From an uncultured Parabacteroides sp. (GTDB lineage: Bacteria; Bacteroidota; Bacteroidia; Bacteroidales; Tannerellaceae), in the NCBI GenBank assembly GCA_949289155.1, contig CASEMX010000006.1, positions 1 through 64,000 of the forward strand: 64,000 nt of DNA. Reading direction: 5' to 3'. This document shows positions 45,968 to 54,709 of this stretch, piece by piece (positions within the stretch are counted from its first letter, which is position 1; each line of letters opens with the position of its first letter). The translations under genes and the position numbers were made by a program. Under the pieces are notes generated by a model. It saw nothing but the letters and a program-made list of their open reading frames with translations. It was not told the origin of the DNA and ran no database searches.

Positions 45968-48900
45968 TTAAAATGTAACATTAATACCAAATGCATATTG
46001 ACGCATCGTAGAATATCCTACAGTTGTACGCATTTCTGGATCTTGTCCGGAAAATCCTGTGATGGCAAACAGGTTTTCTCCAGAAGCGTATATACGTAAT
46101 CGTTCGACAAAGAACTTTCTGGATAATTCTCTCGGCAATGTGTAGCCTAACGTCAAATTGCGTAGTTTTATAAAATTGCCTTTTTCAAGATGCAAAGAAG
46201 AACTTGTAGAACTTTGTGCACCCGATAGGTTCACTAAACGGGGCTGTTTGGATGTCGTGTTAGTTCTTGGATCGGACGGATTCTCTGGATCAAAGAAATA
46301 ATGGTCCTCTGCAACCGCATCGGGTATTGCATAACCAAATGTCGTTTCACTGGAATTTCGGGAAGTAGCATAATAATAAATGCAAAATCCAGCAGCTCCT
46401 CCCCAATTCATGGAGAAATCAAAATCTTTCCAAGTCGCGCTAGCATAAAGCCCGAAATTATATTTGGGCGACGTAGATATCCCTTGAAATTCGGAATCAT
46501 AAGAATTTCCATAAATACCATCGCCATTTGCATCGGCATAAATATATTCACCGTACCAAAGTGCATTTTTGGCAATTACGTTGTAAGGTTGGAACGAATA
46601 ACCGGCATCAACCATCGCTTGAAGCCATTTCATGTCGTTTTCTGTCCGAATCATTCCATCTTTTGGACCACCATTTATATTGACAGAGCCATCTGCATTG
46701 AAATAATTGCCATTTCCTTTATAAACATTAGGGAGGTAGAACTCATTTATTTCGTGTCCTTCTATGACGCGAGTGGTACTACCGGTGGAAACATCTCCGA
46801 TATTGGTAGAATAAGCTGTATGATCAGCATTCCAACCGCTTTGCAGTTTGCCTTTATACTTGCTGACAAAATTTTTATTGAAAGAAAATTGACCTTTAAT
46901 GGTATAGCTGAAGTTTTTGCCAATATTATCCTGCCAACCCAACTCAAATTCTATACCTCTATTGGTTACTTCTGCAATATTCTCTTTAGGAGCGGAAGCT
47001 GTACCCATTACCATATACATATCAGGAGTATAAAGAATGCCGGATGTCAGTTTATTGTAAACATCAATATTACCGTTTAGTTTATTATTAAAGAATCCGT
47101 AATCAATTCCGACGTTTGTAACAGCAGTTTCTTCCCATGTAAGGGCGGCGTTGGCAATCGAGGTGATGGCAATGCCGCTTGTTATGGCTTGTCCTATCGA
47201 ATAGTTTGTAGAGGAATAGACGGATTGCCAGTCATAATTTCCAATAGAATTATTTCCTAACTTCCCCCATGATGCACGGAGCTTAAGATTGCTTAACCAC
47301 TTGGCTTGTTTTGCCCATGATTCTTCGCTGATACGCCAACCAGCAGAGAAAGAAGGGAAAGCTCCCCAACGATAATCCGGGGCAAATCTGGAAGAACCGT
47401 CATAACGCAGATTAAATTCGAACAAATACTTGCTTTTATATGCATAATTCGCACGGCCAAAAACAGAACGGGCGGTATATCCTGTTCCATAACCGGTGGT
47501 GGAATAGGGAGTCGATGCCGCATCTAAATCATTTACATCGGCATCTGTCAATCCTAATTTGCTGACATCAGTGACTCTATATTCGTAACGTTGTTCCTCA
47601 TAACCTATCATTGCCGATATATCATGGTCGCCGAATGTTTGATTATAGTTCAACAGATGATTTAGTTTGGTGGAATTTTCCCTTGTATAATACATATAAG
47701 AATAAAGTGTGGCAGGATCGGCCGCTCCTGTGGAATATGCATCCTTGGAAAAGCTATATTTACCGATAGAAGTATTAACTGTCTTCTTTTCTCTGCGTAG
47801 ATCCTTATAATAAAAGTCGAAATTATAAGTAAAATGCTTTAAAAACTTGACTTGAGCGTACCAATCGGTATAGAGTTGTGTGTATTTATCAAATCCGTCC
47901 GTAACAGCCATATCCCATAAAGGGTTATGTGATTGCGGATCATCTTCCGGTCCTTCCGGCGCTCCATACTTTCCATCATAATAAGGATAAGTACAGGGAA
48001 GCATTTTTGCTGTGTTAAGTGAGTTAAAGAAACCACTTCCGGAACTACTGACATCTCGGTCAGTTACGTTCCCCCAAGTGCGAGTTCCAACGCGTAACCA
48101 GTCGGTGATATCGGAATATAGATTCACGCGACCCATATATCGTTTGTACCCGGTCTTTTTTACAACGCCGGGATTATCAATATAAGAAAAACTCATAGAA
48201 TAACCTGTCCGTTTTTCTTTACCATTAAGCGATAAAGAATGTTTTTGCATCCATTGCTTTGTATAGATTTCATCCCACCAATCGGTATTCGGATAAGCAA
48301 TATAGTTCGGATATCCGGAAGCTGCAATGTCATTGGGATTGGCATTGGCAACTTCCCATGTATTGATAGAGCTTTGAGAGAATATATCTGAATTGCCTAC
48401 ATTGTTGGCGGATTCATTCATCAATTTCATGTATTGAACATAATCTGAAATGGTATGGATAATCTTGAAAGGCTCATTATAAGATACGGTTCCATCATAG
48501 CTGATGTTTACTTTCCCCTCAGCTCCGTTCTTTGTCGTAATTAAGATGACGCCATTAGCCCCTCTATTTCCATAAATAGCACATGATGCTGCATCTTTTA
48601 GGATAGATACGTTGGCTATGTCCGATGGATTGACCATGCTGATGCTTTGTTCCATTCCATCGACAAGGATAAGCGGATCGGAATTATTCAATGTCCCTGT
48701 GCCACGTATGTTATATGAAAAGCTTTCTGCGTTCGGTTCTCCGGAACTTTGCATAATCTGGAGGCCGGGAGAGGCTCCATTTAGGATTTGAGAGGCATCG
48801 GTGACAGGTCTTGATTCTAATTTCTCGAAATTAACCGTAGCAACAGAACCGGTTAAATTGACTTTCTTCTGTGTGCTGTATCCGACAACGACTACTTCAT

Positions 48901-49540
48901 CCAAAGCTTCTGCATCTTCTTTCAAGGTAATCGACAAATTATTGTCAGTGCCAACCGTTATCTCTTGCGTAAGGAATCCGATATAAGATATTTGTAAGAC
49001 GGAACCGGTCTGGGCAGCTAAAGAGAAGTATCCGTTTACGTCAGTAATGGTTCCATTCGTAGTTCCTTTCACGATTATGTTCGCTCCAATGACCGGTTCG
49101 CCGTTTTTATCGGTAATTGTACCTGTTATTGTCTTTGTTTGTAAAGAGGAATCCAATGTTGAAGCCGTATTGTTTTTCTTTTTCATCAACATGATATTCT
49201 CGCCTTCGATGGCATAAACCACATCTGTGCCGGCAAAAAGTGCAGAAAGTACCTTTGCCGTTGTTTCGTTGACGGCATGGACGGATGTTTTGCGACTTAC
49301 ATCTACTTCGTTCTCATTATAAACGAATAGATAATTCGTTTGCTTTTCTATTTCAGACAAGACTTTTGCCGTTGAGACATTATTCACTTGGATATTTACC
49401 CGTATCGTCTGGGCATTTCCAGTAGCGAATACGCTCATTGTTGTTGATAATAACAAGGCACAGGTTAGTTTCATGGCTCGTGTTGTTTTAAATTGCTTTA
49501 TTCTTTCAGGCAATAAAGGCCTATTACAAATATTCTTCAT
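45968..49540 (-). CDS. SusC/RagA family TonB-linked outer-membrane transporter with STN domain
   Basis: 1190 residues. A signal peptide (to about residue 44) is followed by a secretin/TonB short N-terminal (STN) domain (about 45-105), a carboxypeptidase-D-like domain (about 135-215), the TonB plug with YGNRGANGVILITTK, and a barrel to the C-terminal Phe (INVTF). The STN domain normally touches a FecR-type anti-sigma factor, and a fecR gene lies just upstream, so ligand-controlled induction is expected. Import is powered by TonB. Confidence 0.96.
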   Translation of the reverse strand: MKNICNRPLLPERIKQFKTTRAMKLTCALLLSTTMSVFATGNAQTIRVNIQVNNVSTAKVLSEIEKQTNYLFVYNENEVDVSRKTSVHAVNETTAKVLSALFAGTDVVYAIEGENIMLMKKKNNTASTLDSSLQTKTITGTITDKNGEPVIGANIIVKGTTNGTITDVNGYFSLAAQTGSVLQISYIGFLTQEITVGTDNNLSITLKEDAEALDEVVVVGYSTQKKVNLTGSVATVNFEKLESRPVTDASQILNGASPGLQIMQSSGEPNAESFSYNIRGTGTLNNSDPLILVDGMEQSISMVNPSDIANVSILKDAASCAIYGNRGANGVILITTKNGAEGKVNISYDGTVSYNEPFKIIHTISDYVQYMKLMNESANNVGNSDIFSQSSINTWEVANANPNDIAASGYPNYIAYPNTDWWDEIYTKQWMQKHSLSLNGKEKRTGYSMSFSYIDNPGVVKKTGYKRYMGRVNLYSDITDWLRVGTRTWGNVTDRDVSSSGSGFFNSLNTAKMLPCTYPYYDGKYGAPEGPEDDPQSHNPLWDMAVTDGFDKYTQLYTDWYAQVKFLKHFTYNFDFYYKDLRREKKTVNTSIGKYSFSKDAYSTGAADPATLYSYMYYTRENSTKLNHLLNYNQTFGDHDISAMIGYEEQRYEYRVTDVSKLGLTDADVNDLDAASTPYSTTGYGTGYTARSVFGRANYAYKSKYLFEFNLRYDGSSRFAPDYRWGAFPSFSAGWRISEESWAKQAKWLSNLKLRASWGKLGNNSIGNYDWQSVYSSTNYSIGQAITSGIAITSIANAALTWEETAVTNVGIDYGFFNNKLNGNIDVYNKLTSGILYTPDMYMVMGTASAPKENIAEVTNRGIEFELGWQDNIGKNFSYTIKGQFSFNKNFVSKYKGKLQSGWNADHTAYSTNIGDVSTGSTTRVIEGHEINEFYLPNVYKGNGNYFNADGSVNINGGPKDGMIRTENDMKWLQAMVDAGYSFQPYNVIAKNALWYGEYIYADANGDGIYGNSYDSEFQGISTSPKYNFGLYASATWKDFDFSMNWGGAAGFCIYYYATSRNSSETTFGYAIPDAVAEDHYFFDPENPSDPRTNTTSKQPRLVNLSGAQSSTSSSLHLEKGNFIKLRNLTLGYTLPRELSRKFFVERLRIYASGENLFAITGFSGQDPEMRTTVGYSTMRQYAFGINVTF

Positions 49541-49611
49541 ACATTTGCATTTGAAAAGTTAGTAATTCTGTTGATTATAGTGGAAAGTCAATTGTGTTTA
49601 CTGACTTGTGG

Positions 49612-49639
49612 TTCGGAAGATGTTGCAGCATCTTCCGAA
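49612..49639 (-). other. 11-bp hairpin between fecR and susC
   Basis: TTCGGAAGATG (49612-49622) pairs perfectly with CATCTTCCGAA (49629-49639) around TTGCAG. The T-rich side faces the plus strand. In the fecR-to-susC direction it could be an attenuator or processing site. Confidence 0.6.
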
Positions 49640-49691
49640 TTTCTTTTTGTTCAGTTATTTTTCATAGGCAATCCGATTTAGTGTTCCTTAC

Positions 49692-50609
49692 TTATTTGAT
49701 TATTATCTCGTTTTTCTCGTCATTGATGGTATAATCGAACGAGTGGTTCAGTTGCAGTACTTTTAATACATGTTCGATTCCGTCTTTTATCCGGAATTTT
49801 CCGGAATATCGCTGGTTAGCCAATTCCTCCCTTTGAATCAGAATCGTTACATCATAGTATAGCTCCAACTGCTCTATTAGGTCGCCGATGCTTTCATTGT
49901 TGAAACAGAACAAACCTTCGCGCCAGTGGAAATAATTCAGGTCGTTTATGGGAGAAATTTGCAACGCACCCTCTTTATAGCTCAGGCATTCGTTGGGTTT
50001 TATCTTGAATATTTCCGGCTTTCCGGATTCTTGTACCGCTACGCTGCCATTAAGCAGGGAGGTCTCAAAAGTATCATCTTTCGGATATGCTTTTACATTG
50101 AATTCAGTTCCCAATACCCGGATGTCATATCGGTATGTTTTGACCGTGAACGGGGCTTTCTCATCGTATGTTACGGCAAAATAGCCTTCGCCTTCCAGCT
50201 CTACGGTTCGCGCATCCGTTGTAAAATGTTCGGGGAAGCGTAATGTCGAGTGCGAGTTGAGCCAAACTTTTGTTCCGTCAGCTAAGATTAGTTCAGCCCG
50301 TTGTCCGCTTGGCACATAAAGCGTTTGCATTTTGGCTTCCTCCTTTTGTGTACAGAGATAGAACAAGGCTCCGGCAAAAGCAATCGTAAGAATGGCGGCA
50401 TACTTTAAAATGGAAAGGCCGAAGCGACGCGGATTGATTCGCCTTTTTACCTGAATTGCGTCATTATTCCAAAGGCTTATTTCGTAGAGCCGGCGCAGTG
50501 CCATATACTGCCGGCGGTTTTCTTCGCAAGCATCTATCCAACGCACCACTTGTTCTGTTTCTTGGGGCGAGACTTCACCTTGAATATATTTTAGCAGTTG
50601 TTCATCCAT
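49692..50609 (-). CDS. FecR family anti-sigma factor
   Basis: 305 residues from the ATG at 50609 (MDEQLLKYIQGEVSPQETEQ, the usual helical start); ten codons more are possible from 50639. One membrane segment lies around residues 63-82. The periplasmic part has the FecR blocks VPSGQRAELILADGTKVWLNSHSTLRFP and VLGTEFNVKAYP, and a C-terminal STN-like domain ending YTINDEKNEIIIK. It relays the state of the SusC STN domain to an ECF sigma factor. No sigma-factor gene is next to it here. Confidence 0.92.
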   Translation of the reverse strand: MDEQLLKYIQGEVSPQETEQVVRWIDACEENRRQYMALRRLYEISLWNNDAIQVKRRINPRRFGLSILKYAAILTIAFAGALFYLCTQKEEAKMQTLYVPSGQRAELILADGTKVWLNSHSTLRFPEHFTTDARTVELEGEGYFAVTYDEKAPFTVKTYRYDIRVLGTEFNVKAYPKDDTFETSLLNGSVAVQESGKPEIFKIKPNECLSYKEGALQISPINDLNYFHWREGLFCFNNESIGDLIEQLELYYDVTILIQREELANQRYSGKFRIKDGIEHVLKVLQLNHSFDYTINDEKNEIIIK

Positions 50610-50780
50610 TTCTTTCGCTTTGTATATAGAACGAATCATACCGGAATATCCCTAAATCCCAAGTCCATTTTTTTTCATTGAGGGGATAGGATTCCCGATT
50701 AGCCCGACAGGTATCGCCAGATTCCGGTTATTTTTCCTTTTTAGCTGCCTTGTCTTATTTCTTTGTTGCCGACCTAAAAA

Positions 50781-50906
50781 TCGGACAACAGCTGTTGTCC
50801 GAATGTATCACAGCTGTTGTCCGATTGTTACACAGTTGTTGTCCGATTCTTTGCTCGGCAGCTTTCTGACGAAAGGTCGGGAGAAAAAAGGGAAAAGGTC
50901 GGACAG
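50781..50906. repeat. Array D: palindrome, two further 22-nt units and leader
   Basis: The palindrome lies at 50781-50802, units at 50803 and 50825, and then the leader. It is base-for-base the same as array C with the bases equivalent to 42806-42827 removed. It sits between divergent genes (fecR and cls). Apart from this and promoter-like sequence near 50954 I see nothing in 50640-50981. Confidence 0.92.
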
Positions 50907-50953
50907 GATGGGCAAAATAATGGGAGCACTTTTCTTTTATTCCTAAAATAGAT

Positions 50954-50961
50954 GTACCTTT
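50954..50961 (+). promoter_or_regulatory. Weak candidate -7 box for cls
   Basis: TACCTTTA matches 7 of 8 positions of TAnnTTTG, 20 bases before the start codon. No clear -33 box. Confidence 0.3.
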
Positions 50962-50981
50962 AGCGAAATATTTGTTGCGAT

Positions 50982-52412
50982 ATGTCGTCGATTTTGGGAA
51001 TATTGTTCGGGAGCCTTGTTATTTTGCTCTATACGATTACGATTATCGGGCTTATAGTTGTGATTATAGCCGAGAACCGCAATCCGCTGAAGACGATTCC
51101 GTGGGTGATAGTCCTGCTATGTGCTCCCGGCATCGGATTGGTTTTCTATTTTTTCTTCGGGCAAGACAATCGGCGGAAGCGTCTGGTCGCACGAAAAACC
51201 TACAAACGTATAATCCATCGCCCTAAGCTGGAACGGCTGGAGGACCATCGTGCCGTTGTGCCCGGTTCCTGCAAAGAATTGGTTACGCTTTTGAACCGGA
51301 ACAAGACGGCGCCGTTGCTTTATGCCGAGGATATCCGCATTTATACCAACGGAAAGGAGAAATTCAAAGACCTGTTCGAGGATATCCGCCAAGCGAAACA
51401 TCATATCCATCTGCAATATTATATATTTTGCGAGGACGAAATTGGCACGGAGTTGCAACGTTTGCTGATACAGAAGGTGCGTGATGGCGTACAGGTCCGG
51501 GTGATGTATGACGACGTAGGATGCTGGAACGTGAAGGACCGTTTCTTCCGCGAGATGAAGCAGAAAGGCATCGAGATATATCCTTTCCTGAGAGTGGTTT
51601 TCCCGACGCTGACCAGCAAAGTGAACTATCGAAACCACCGGAAGGTTGTGGTGATTGACGGGAAGGTCGGTTATGTAGGCGGAATGAATGTGGCAGACCG
51701 TTACGTGAAAGGGATGAGCTGGGGCGTTTGGCGCGATTTGCATTTCCGGATGACGGGCAAGGCGGTACAGGGATTGCAGACGGCGTTCCTGTTGGATTGG
51801 TATGTTGTGAGCAAACAGGTATTGACTAGTAAAATCTATTACCCGAATCTTTCGACCGGGTCGCATATTTTGACGCAGATACTCACCAGCGGACCGGTAA
51901 GTCCATGGCGCACGCTGACGCAAGCCTATATCTATATCATTACCAATGCCAAGAAATATGTCTATATACAGACTCCCTATTTCCTTCCGACCGAGGGATT
52001 GAACCAAGCCCTCCAAGTTGCGGCGCGGGGAGGCGTCGATGTGCGGATTATGTTGCCGGAACATTCGGATACGAAGATGGCAGGTCTGGCATCGCGTTCG
52101 TTCTTTGCGGAAATGCTTCGGGCAGGGGTGAAGATTTATTTCTACCAAAGCGGATTTCTGCACTCGAAGCTGCTTTTGAGCGACGATTATATCACCTGCA
52201 TCGGTTCAGCGAATATGGATTTCCGTAGCTTGGAGCATAACTTCGAAATCAATGCGTTTGTTTACCAACGGGACTTTGCCATCCAAATGAAGAAGGTATT
52301 CATGCACGATAGCGAACAGAGCCAGCGCATCACGCCGCGCGTCTGGTTGAAACGTCCGCTCCGCAAACGATTCTCCGAATCCTTCATGCGCCTCTTCTCA
52401 CCATTGCTATAA
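50982..52412 (+). CDS. cls: Cardiolipin synthase
   Basis: 476 residues. Two N-terminal membrane segments (about 5-30 and 38-60) are followed by two phospholipase D-type HKD sites: HRKVVVIDGKVGYVGGMN near residue 220 and HSKLLLSDDYITCIGSANMD near residue 397. Family-typical GPVSPW and YIQTPYFLPTEGL blocks lie between. The enzyme joins two phosphatidylglycerols to make cardiolipin in the inner membrane. Confidence 0.95.
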   Translation: MSSILGILFGSLVILLYTITIIGLIVVIIAENRNPLKTIPWVIVLLCAPGIGLVFYFFFGQDNRRKRLVARKTYKRIIHRPKLERLEDHRAVVPGSCKELVTLLNRNKTAPLLYAEDIRIYTNGKEKFKDLFEDIRQAKHHIHLQYYIFCEDEIGTELQRLLIQKVRDGVQVRVMYDDVGCWNVKDRFFREMKQKGIEIYPFLRVVFPTLTSKVNYRNHRKVVVIDGKVGYVGGMNVADRYVKGMSWGVWRDLHFRMTGKAVQGLQTAFLLDWYVVSKQVLTSKIYYPNLSTGSHILTQILTSGPVSPWRTLTQAYIYIITNAKKYVYIQTPYFLPTEGLNQALQVAARGGVDVRIMLPEHSDTKMAGLASRSFFAEMLRAGVKIYFYQSGFLHSKLLLSDDYITCIGSANMDFRSLEHNFEINAFVYQRDFAIQMKKVFMHDSEQSQRITPRVWLKRPLRKRFSESFMRLFSPLL

Positions 52413-52451
52413 TCTTTCGCAGGGAGATTTTTACATTCTCTTTAAACATCG

Positions 52452-52459
52452 TATCTTTG
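52452..52459 (+). promoter_or_regulatory. Candidate sufS promoter (-7 box)
   Basis: TATCTTTG, a full match; TTTT lies about 19 bases upstream as a poor -33 box. The start codon is 41 bases further on, preceded by AAAGGAG at 52490. Confidence 0.45.
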
Positions 52460-52500
52460 GCGGTTGTTATTAAAATGAACAAAGGAGTATAAATAGAGGT

Positions 52501-53715
52501 ATGTTAGATATTCAAGCGATTCGGGAGGACTTCCCGATATTATCCCACCAAGTTTATGGCAAACCATTGGTCTATTTGGATAATGGGGCGACTACACAGA
52601 AGCCGCGTTGCGTGGTCCAGAAGATAGAGAACGGATATTATAATGTAAATGCCAATATCCATCGGGGCGTTCACTTTTTAAGTCAGGAAGCGACCGAGGC
52701 GCACGAAGAGGCGCGAAAGGCAGTCCAGCATTTCCTTAACGCCCGCTCTTCCAACGAAATCGTTTTTACGAGGGGAACAACCGAATCCATCAATTTGGTA
52801 GCTTCCAGTTTTACGGACGAATGCATGTCGGCTGGCGACGAAGTGATTGTTTCTGTCATGGAGCATCATTCGAATATTGTCCCTTGGCAGATTCAGGCGG
52901 CAAAGAAGGGAATCAGTCTCCGGGTTATTCCGATGAATGAGAAAGGCGAGCTGCGGTTAGATGAATACAAGAAACTGTTTACTGAAAAAACGCGATTGGT
53001 TGCCGTAACTCACGTATCGAATGTCTTGGGAACGGTGAATCCGGTGAAAGAAATCATAGCGATTGCCCACGAACAAGGGGTCCCGGTATTAATTGACGGA
53101 GCGCAATCGACACCGCATTTGAAAGTTGATGTGCAGGATTTGGATGCTGAGTTTTATGTCTTCTCCGGTCATAAGATTTATGGACCTACCGGGATAGGCG
53201 TCCTGTATGGAAAAGAAGAATGGTTAGACCGGTTACCTCCTTATCAGGGCGGTGGTGAGATGATTGCCTCCGTTACGTTCGAGAAAACCGTTTTCAATGA
53301 ACTCCCGTTCAAGTTCGAGGCAGGAACGCCGGATTATATCGGCAGTACGGCACTGGCTGAGGCGTTGCATTATGTGGAACATATCGGAATGGAACGGATT
53401 GCTGCTTACGAACAGGAGTTATTGCAATACGCCACTGAAAGATTAAATGCCATCAACGGGATGCGTATCTTCGGACAAGCGGCGGAAAAGGGAGCTGTCA
53501 TCTCCTTCTTGGTGGGGAATATTCACCATTATGACATGGGGATGCTGCTTGACCATTTAGGCATAGCCGTCCGTACGGGACATCATTGTGCCCAGCCGTT
53601 GATGCAAGCCTTAGGAATAGAGGGTTGTGTCCGTGCTTCGCTCTCTTTCTACAATACAAAAGAGGAAATAGAGGTTTTGGCTGCAGGAATCGAGCGGGTA
53701 AAGAAGATGTTTTAA
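52501..53715 (+). CDS. sufS: Cysteine desulfurase SufS
   Basis: 404 residues. The PLP lysine lies in FSGHKIYGPTGIG near residue 226 and the catalytic cysteine in VRTGHHCAQP near residue 361. The N-terminus VYLDNGATTQKP and SQEATEAHEEAR blocks place it in the SufS (group II) branch. It takes sulfur from cysteine for iron-sulfur cluster assembly. Other suf genes are not visible after it; the next gene is convergent and shares its stop region. Confidence 0.93.
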   Translation: MLDIQAIREDFPILSHQVYGKPLVYLDNGATTQKPRCVVQKIENGYYNVNANIHRGVHFLSQEATEAHEEARKAVQHFLNARSSNEIVFTRGTTESINLVASSFTDECMSAGDEVIVSVMEHHSNIVPWQIQAAKKGISLRVIPMNEKGELRLDEYKKLFTEKTRLVAVTHVSNVLGTVNPVKEIIAIAHEQGVPVLIDGAQSTPHLKVDVQDLDAEFYVFSGHKIYGPTGIGVLYGKEEWLDRLPPYQGGGEMIASVTFEKTVFNELPFKFEAGTPDYIGSTALAEALHYVEHIGMERIAAYEQELLQYATERLNAINGMRIFGQAAEKGAVISFLVGNIHHYDMGMLLDHLGIAVRTGHHCAQPLMQALGIEGCVRASLSFYNTKEEIEVLAAGIERVKKMF

Positions 53716-54335
53716 CGTCCGACAGTCGGTACGTTGAAGGTTTCTTCGTAGGTATTCTGTTTGTCTCCGGTCTCCAACCGAATGGTATAGCGCGCTTCTC
53801 CGGATTTGAGTTTCGGGGAAGCGACCAAATTGACCCGGTATCGGATGATTTCACCCGGCTTGACGTTCTTTATCAGGAGAGGTTCAGAGCATAAGATGTC
53901 TTTCGCCTGCTTTTTGCCCTTCAACTCCGGAATAATCTGACGAATCTTTTCATTTCCTTCATTACATAGGATAAATGTGAGGCGGCAACGTTCGCCGGCA
54001 TCGATTGCGCGGTTCCCATTCTCATCATCCAAGATAATATCCTGTATATATAAGGAAGGCACGCTTCGCTCTCTATAAGTTTCCGAATAACTTTCCTTGT
54101 TGGGATTGGTTGCGGCTGCGCCTAATGCCATTCCTGCCACACCGCCTACGACCGAACCAATCAACGACCCGCGCCAACCGCCGATACGATCGCCCACCAA
54201 CGTCCCGGATACGCTCCCGACCATTCCTCCTGCCTGCATACCGAATTGCTGTTTGGTTTGAGGCGACATAGTTCCGCAGCCGCCCAACAATAAGAGGCAA
54301 GCAACAGATAGGGCTGTATATTCCAAGAATTTCAT
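53712..54335 (-). CDS. Glycine-zipper lipoprotein of unknown function
   Basis: 207 residues. The lipidated Cys is residue 20 (LLLGGC). Residues about 33-75 are a Gly/Ala/Val-rich membrane hairpin (GGMVGSVSGTLVGDRIGG and GVAGMALGAAA), a glycine-zipper as in 17-kDa surface antigens. The rest is an immunoglobulin-like beta-domain (DENGNRAIDAGERCRLTF, a common bacterial Ig-like start). Likely an outer-membrane lipoprotein. Transcription may begin at 54567 and pass through a terminator-like hairpin. Confidence 0.65.
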   Translation of the reverse strand: MKFLEYTALSVACLLLLGGCGTMSPQTKQQFGMQAGGMVGSVSGTLVGDRIGGWRGSLIGSVVGGVAGMALGAAATNPNKESYSETYRERSVPSLYIQDIILDDENGNRAIDAGERCRLTFILCNEGNEKIRQIIPELKGKKQAKDILCSEPLLIKNVKPGEIIRYRVNLVASPKLKSGEARYTIRLETGDKQNTYEETFNVPTVGR

Positions 54336-54388
54336 GACTATTTCCCCCTTTTATTATGAATCGATATACACTATAACAATCAGGCAAA

Positions 54389-54406
54389 CCGGAGAGTTCA
54401 CTCCGG
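54389..54406 (-). other. Short hairpin in the leader of the lipoprotein gene
   Basis: CCGGAG (54389-54394) pairs with CTCCGG (54401-54406). It lies between a terminator at 54413 and the start codon at 54335. Confidence 0.45.
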
Positions 54407-54412
54407 CAGCAA

Positions 54413-54441
54413 CAAAAAAGCCCCGCTTCCCAGCGAGGCTT
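54413..54441 (-). terminator. Rho-independent terminator or attenuator
   Basis: On the minus strand AGCCTCGCT pairs with AGCGGGGCT (54432-54440 and 54419-54427) around GGGA, followed by TTTTTT. It lies about 80 bases before the lipoprotein gene and 125 bases after a good promoter. Confidence 0.75.
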
Positions 54442-54560
54442 CTTTGTGCATCGGAAATAACCAATAAAACTTTCCAATATCTTATCATCTTATATGCTTA
54501 CATAAATTAGCAGTCCGGTTTTGGTCAAGCCATTATACTAATAGTGTTACGTTCTTTTTG
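54413..54560 (-). ncRNA. Candidate small RNA or attenuated leader
   Basis: A promoter at 54567-54598 and a terminator at 54413-54441 bound a transcript of about 150 nt with no credible gene; a 5-codon frame MSKRT starts near its 5' end (about 54562). It could be a free small RNA or the leader of the lipoprotein gene under attenuation. I do not recognise a known RNA family. Confidence 0.4.
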
Positions 54561-54566
54561 ACATTG

Positions 54567-54598
54567 CAAAGATACCGCGCCGCAAATAGCAGTGCAAT
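54567..54598 (-). promoter_or_regulatory. Promoter of the candidate small RNA/lipoprotein leader
   Basis: On the minus strand ATTG (54595-54598) lies 20 bases before TATCTTTG (54567-54574). Directly upstream of it is TACTCATAAATAGGTA (54598-54613), a motif also found at 60768. Confidence 0.6.
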
Positions 54599-54709
54599 AC
54601 CTATTTATGAGTAAAAAATAGTCGGCGGATACCTGATTGTGAGGATAGAAGGTAAGAAAAGCTGGATTATCCCTCGTAAAATCGGGACATTAGCCGTACT
54701 CCAAAAGAT

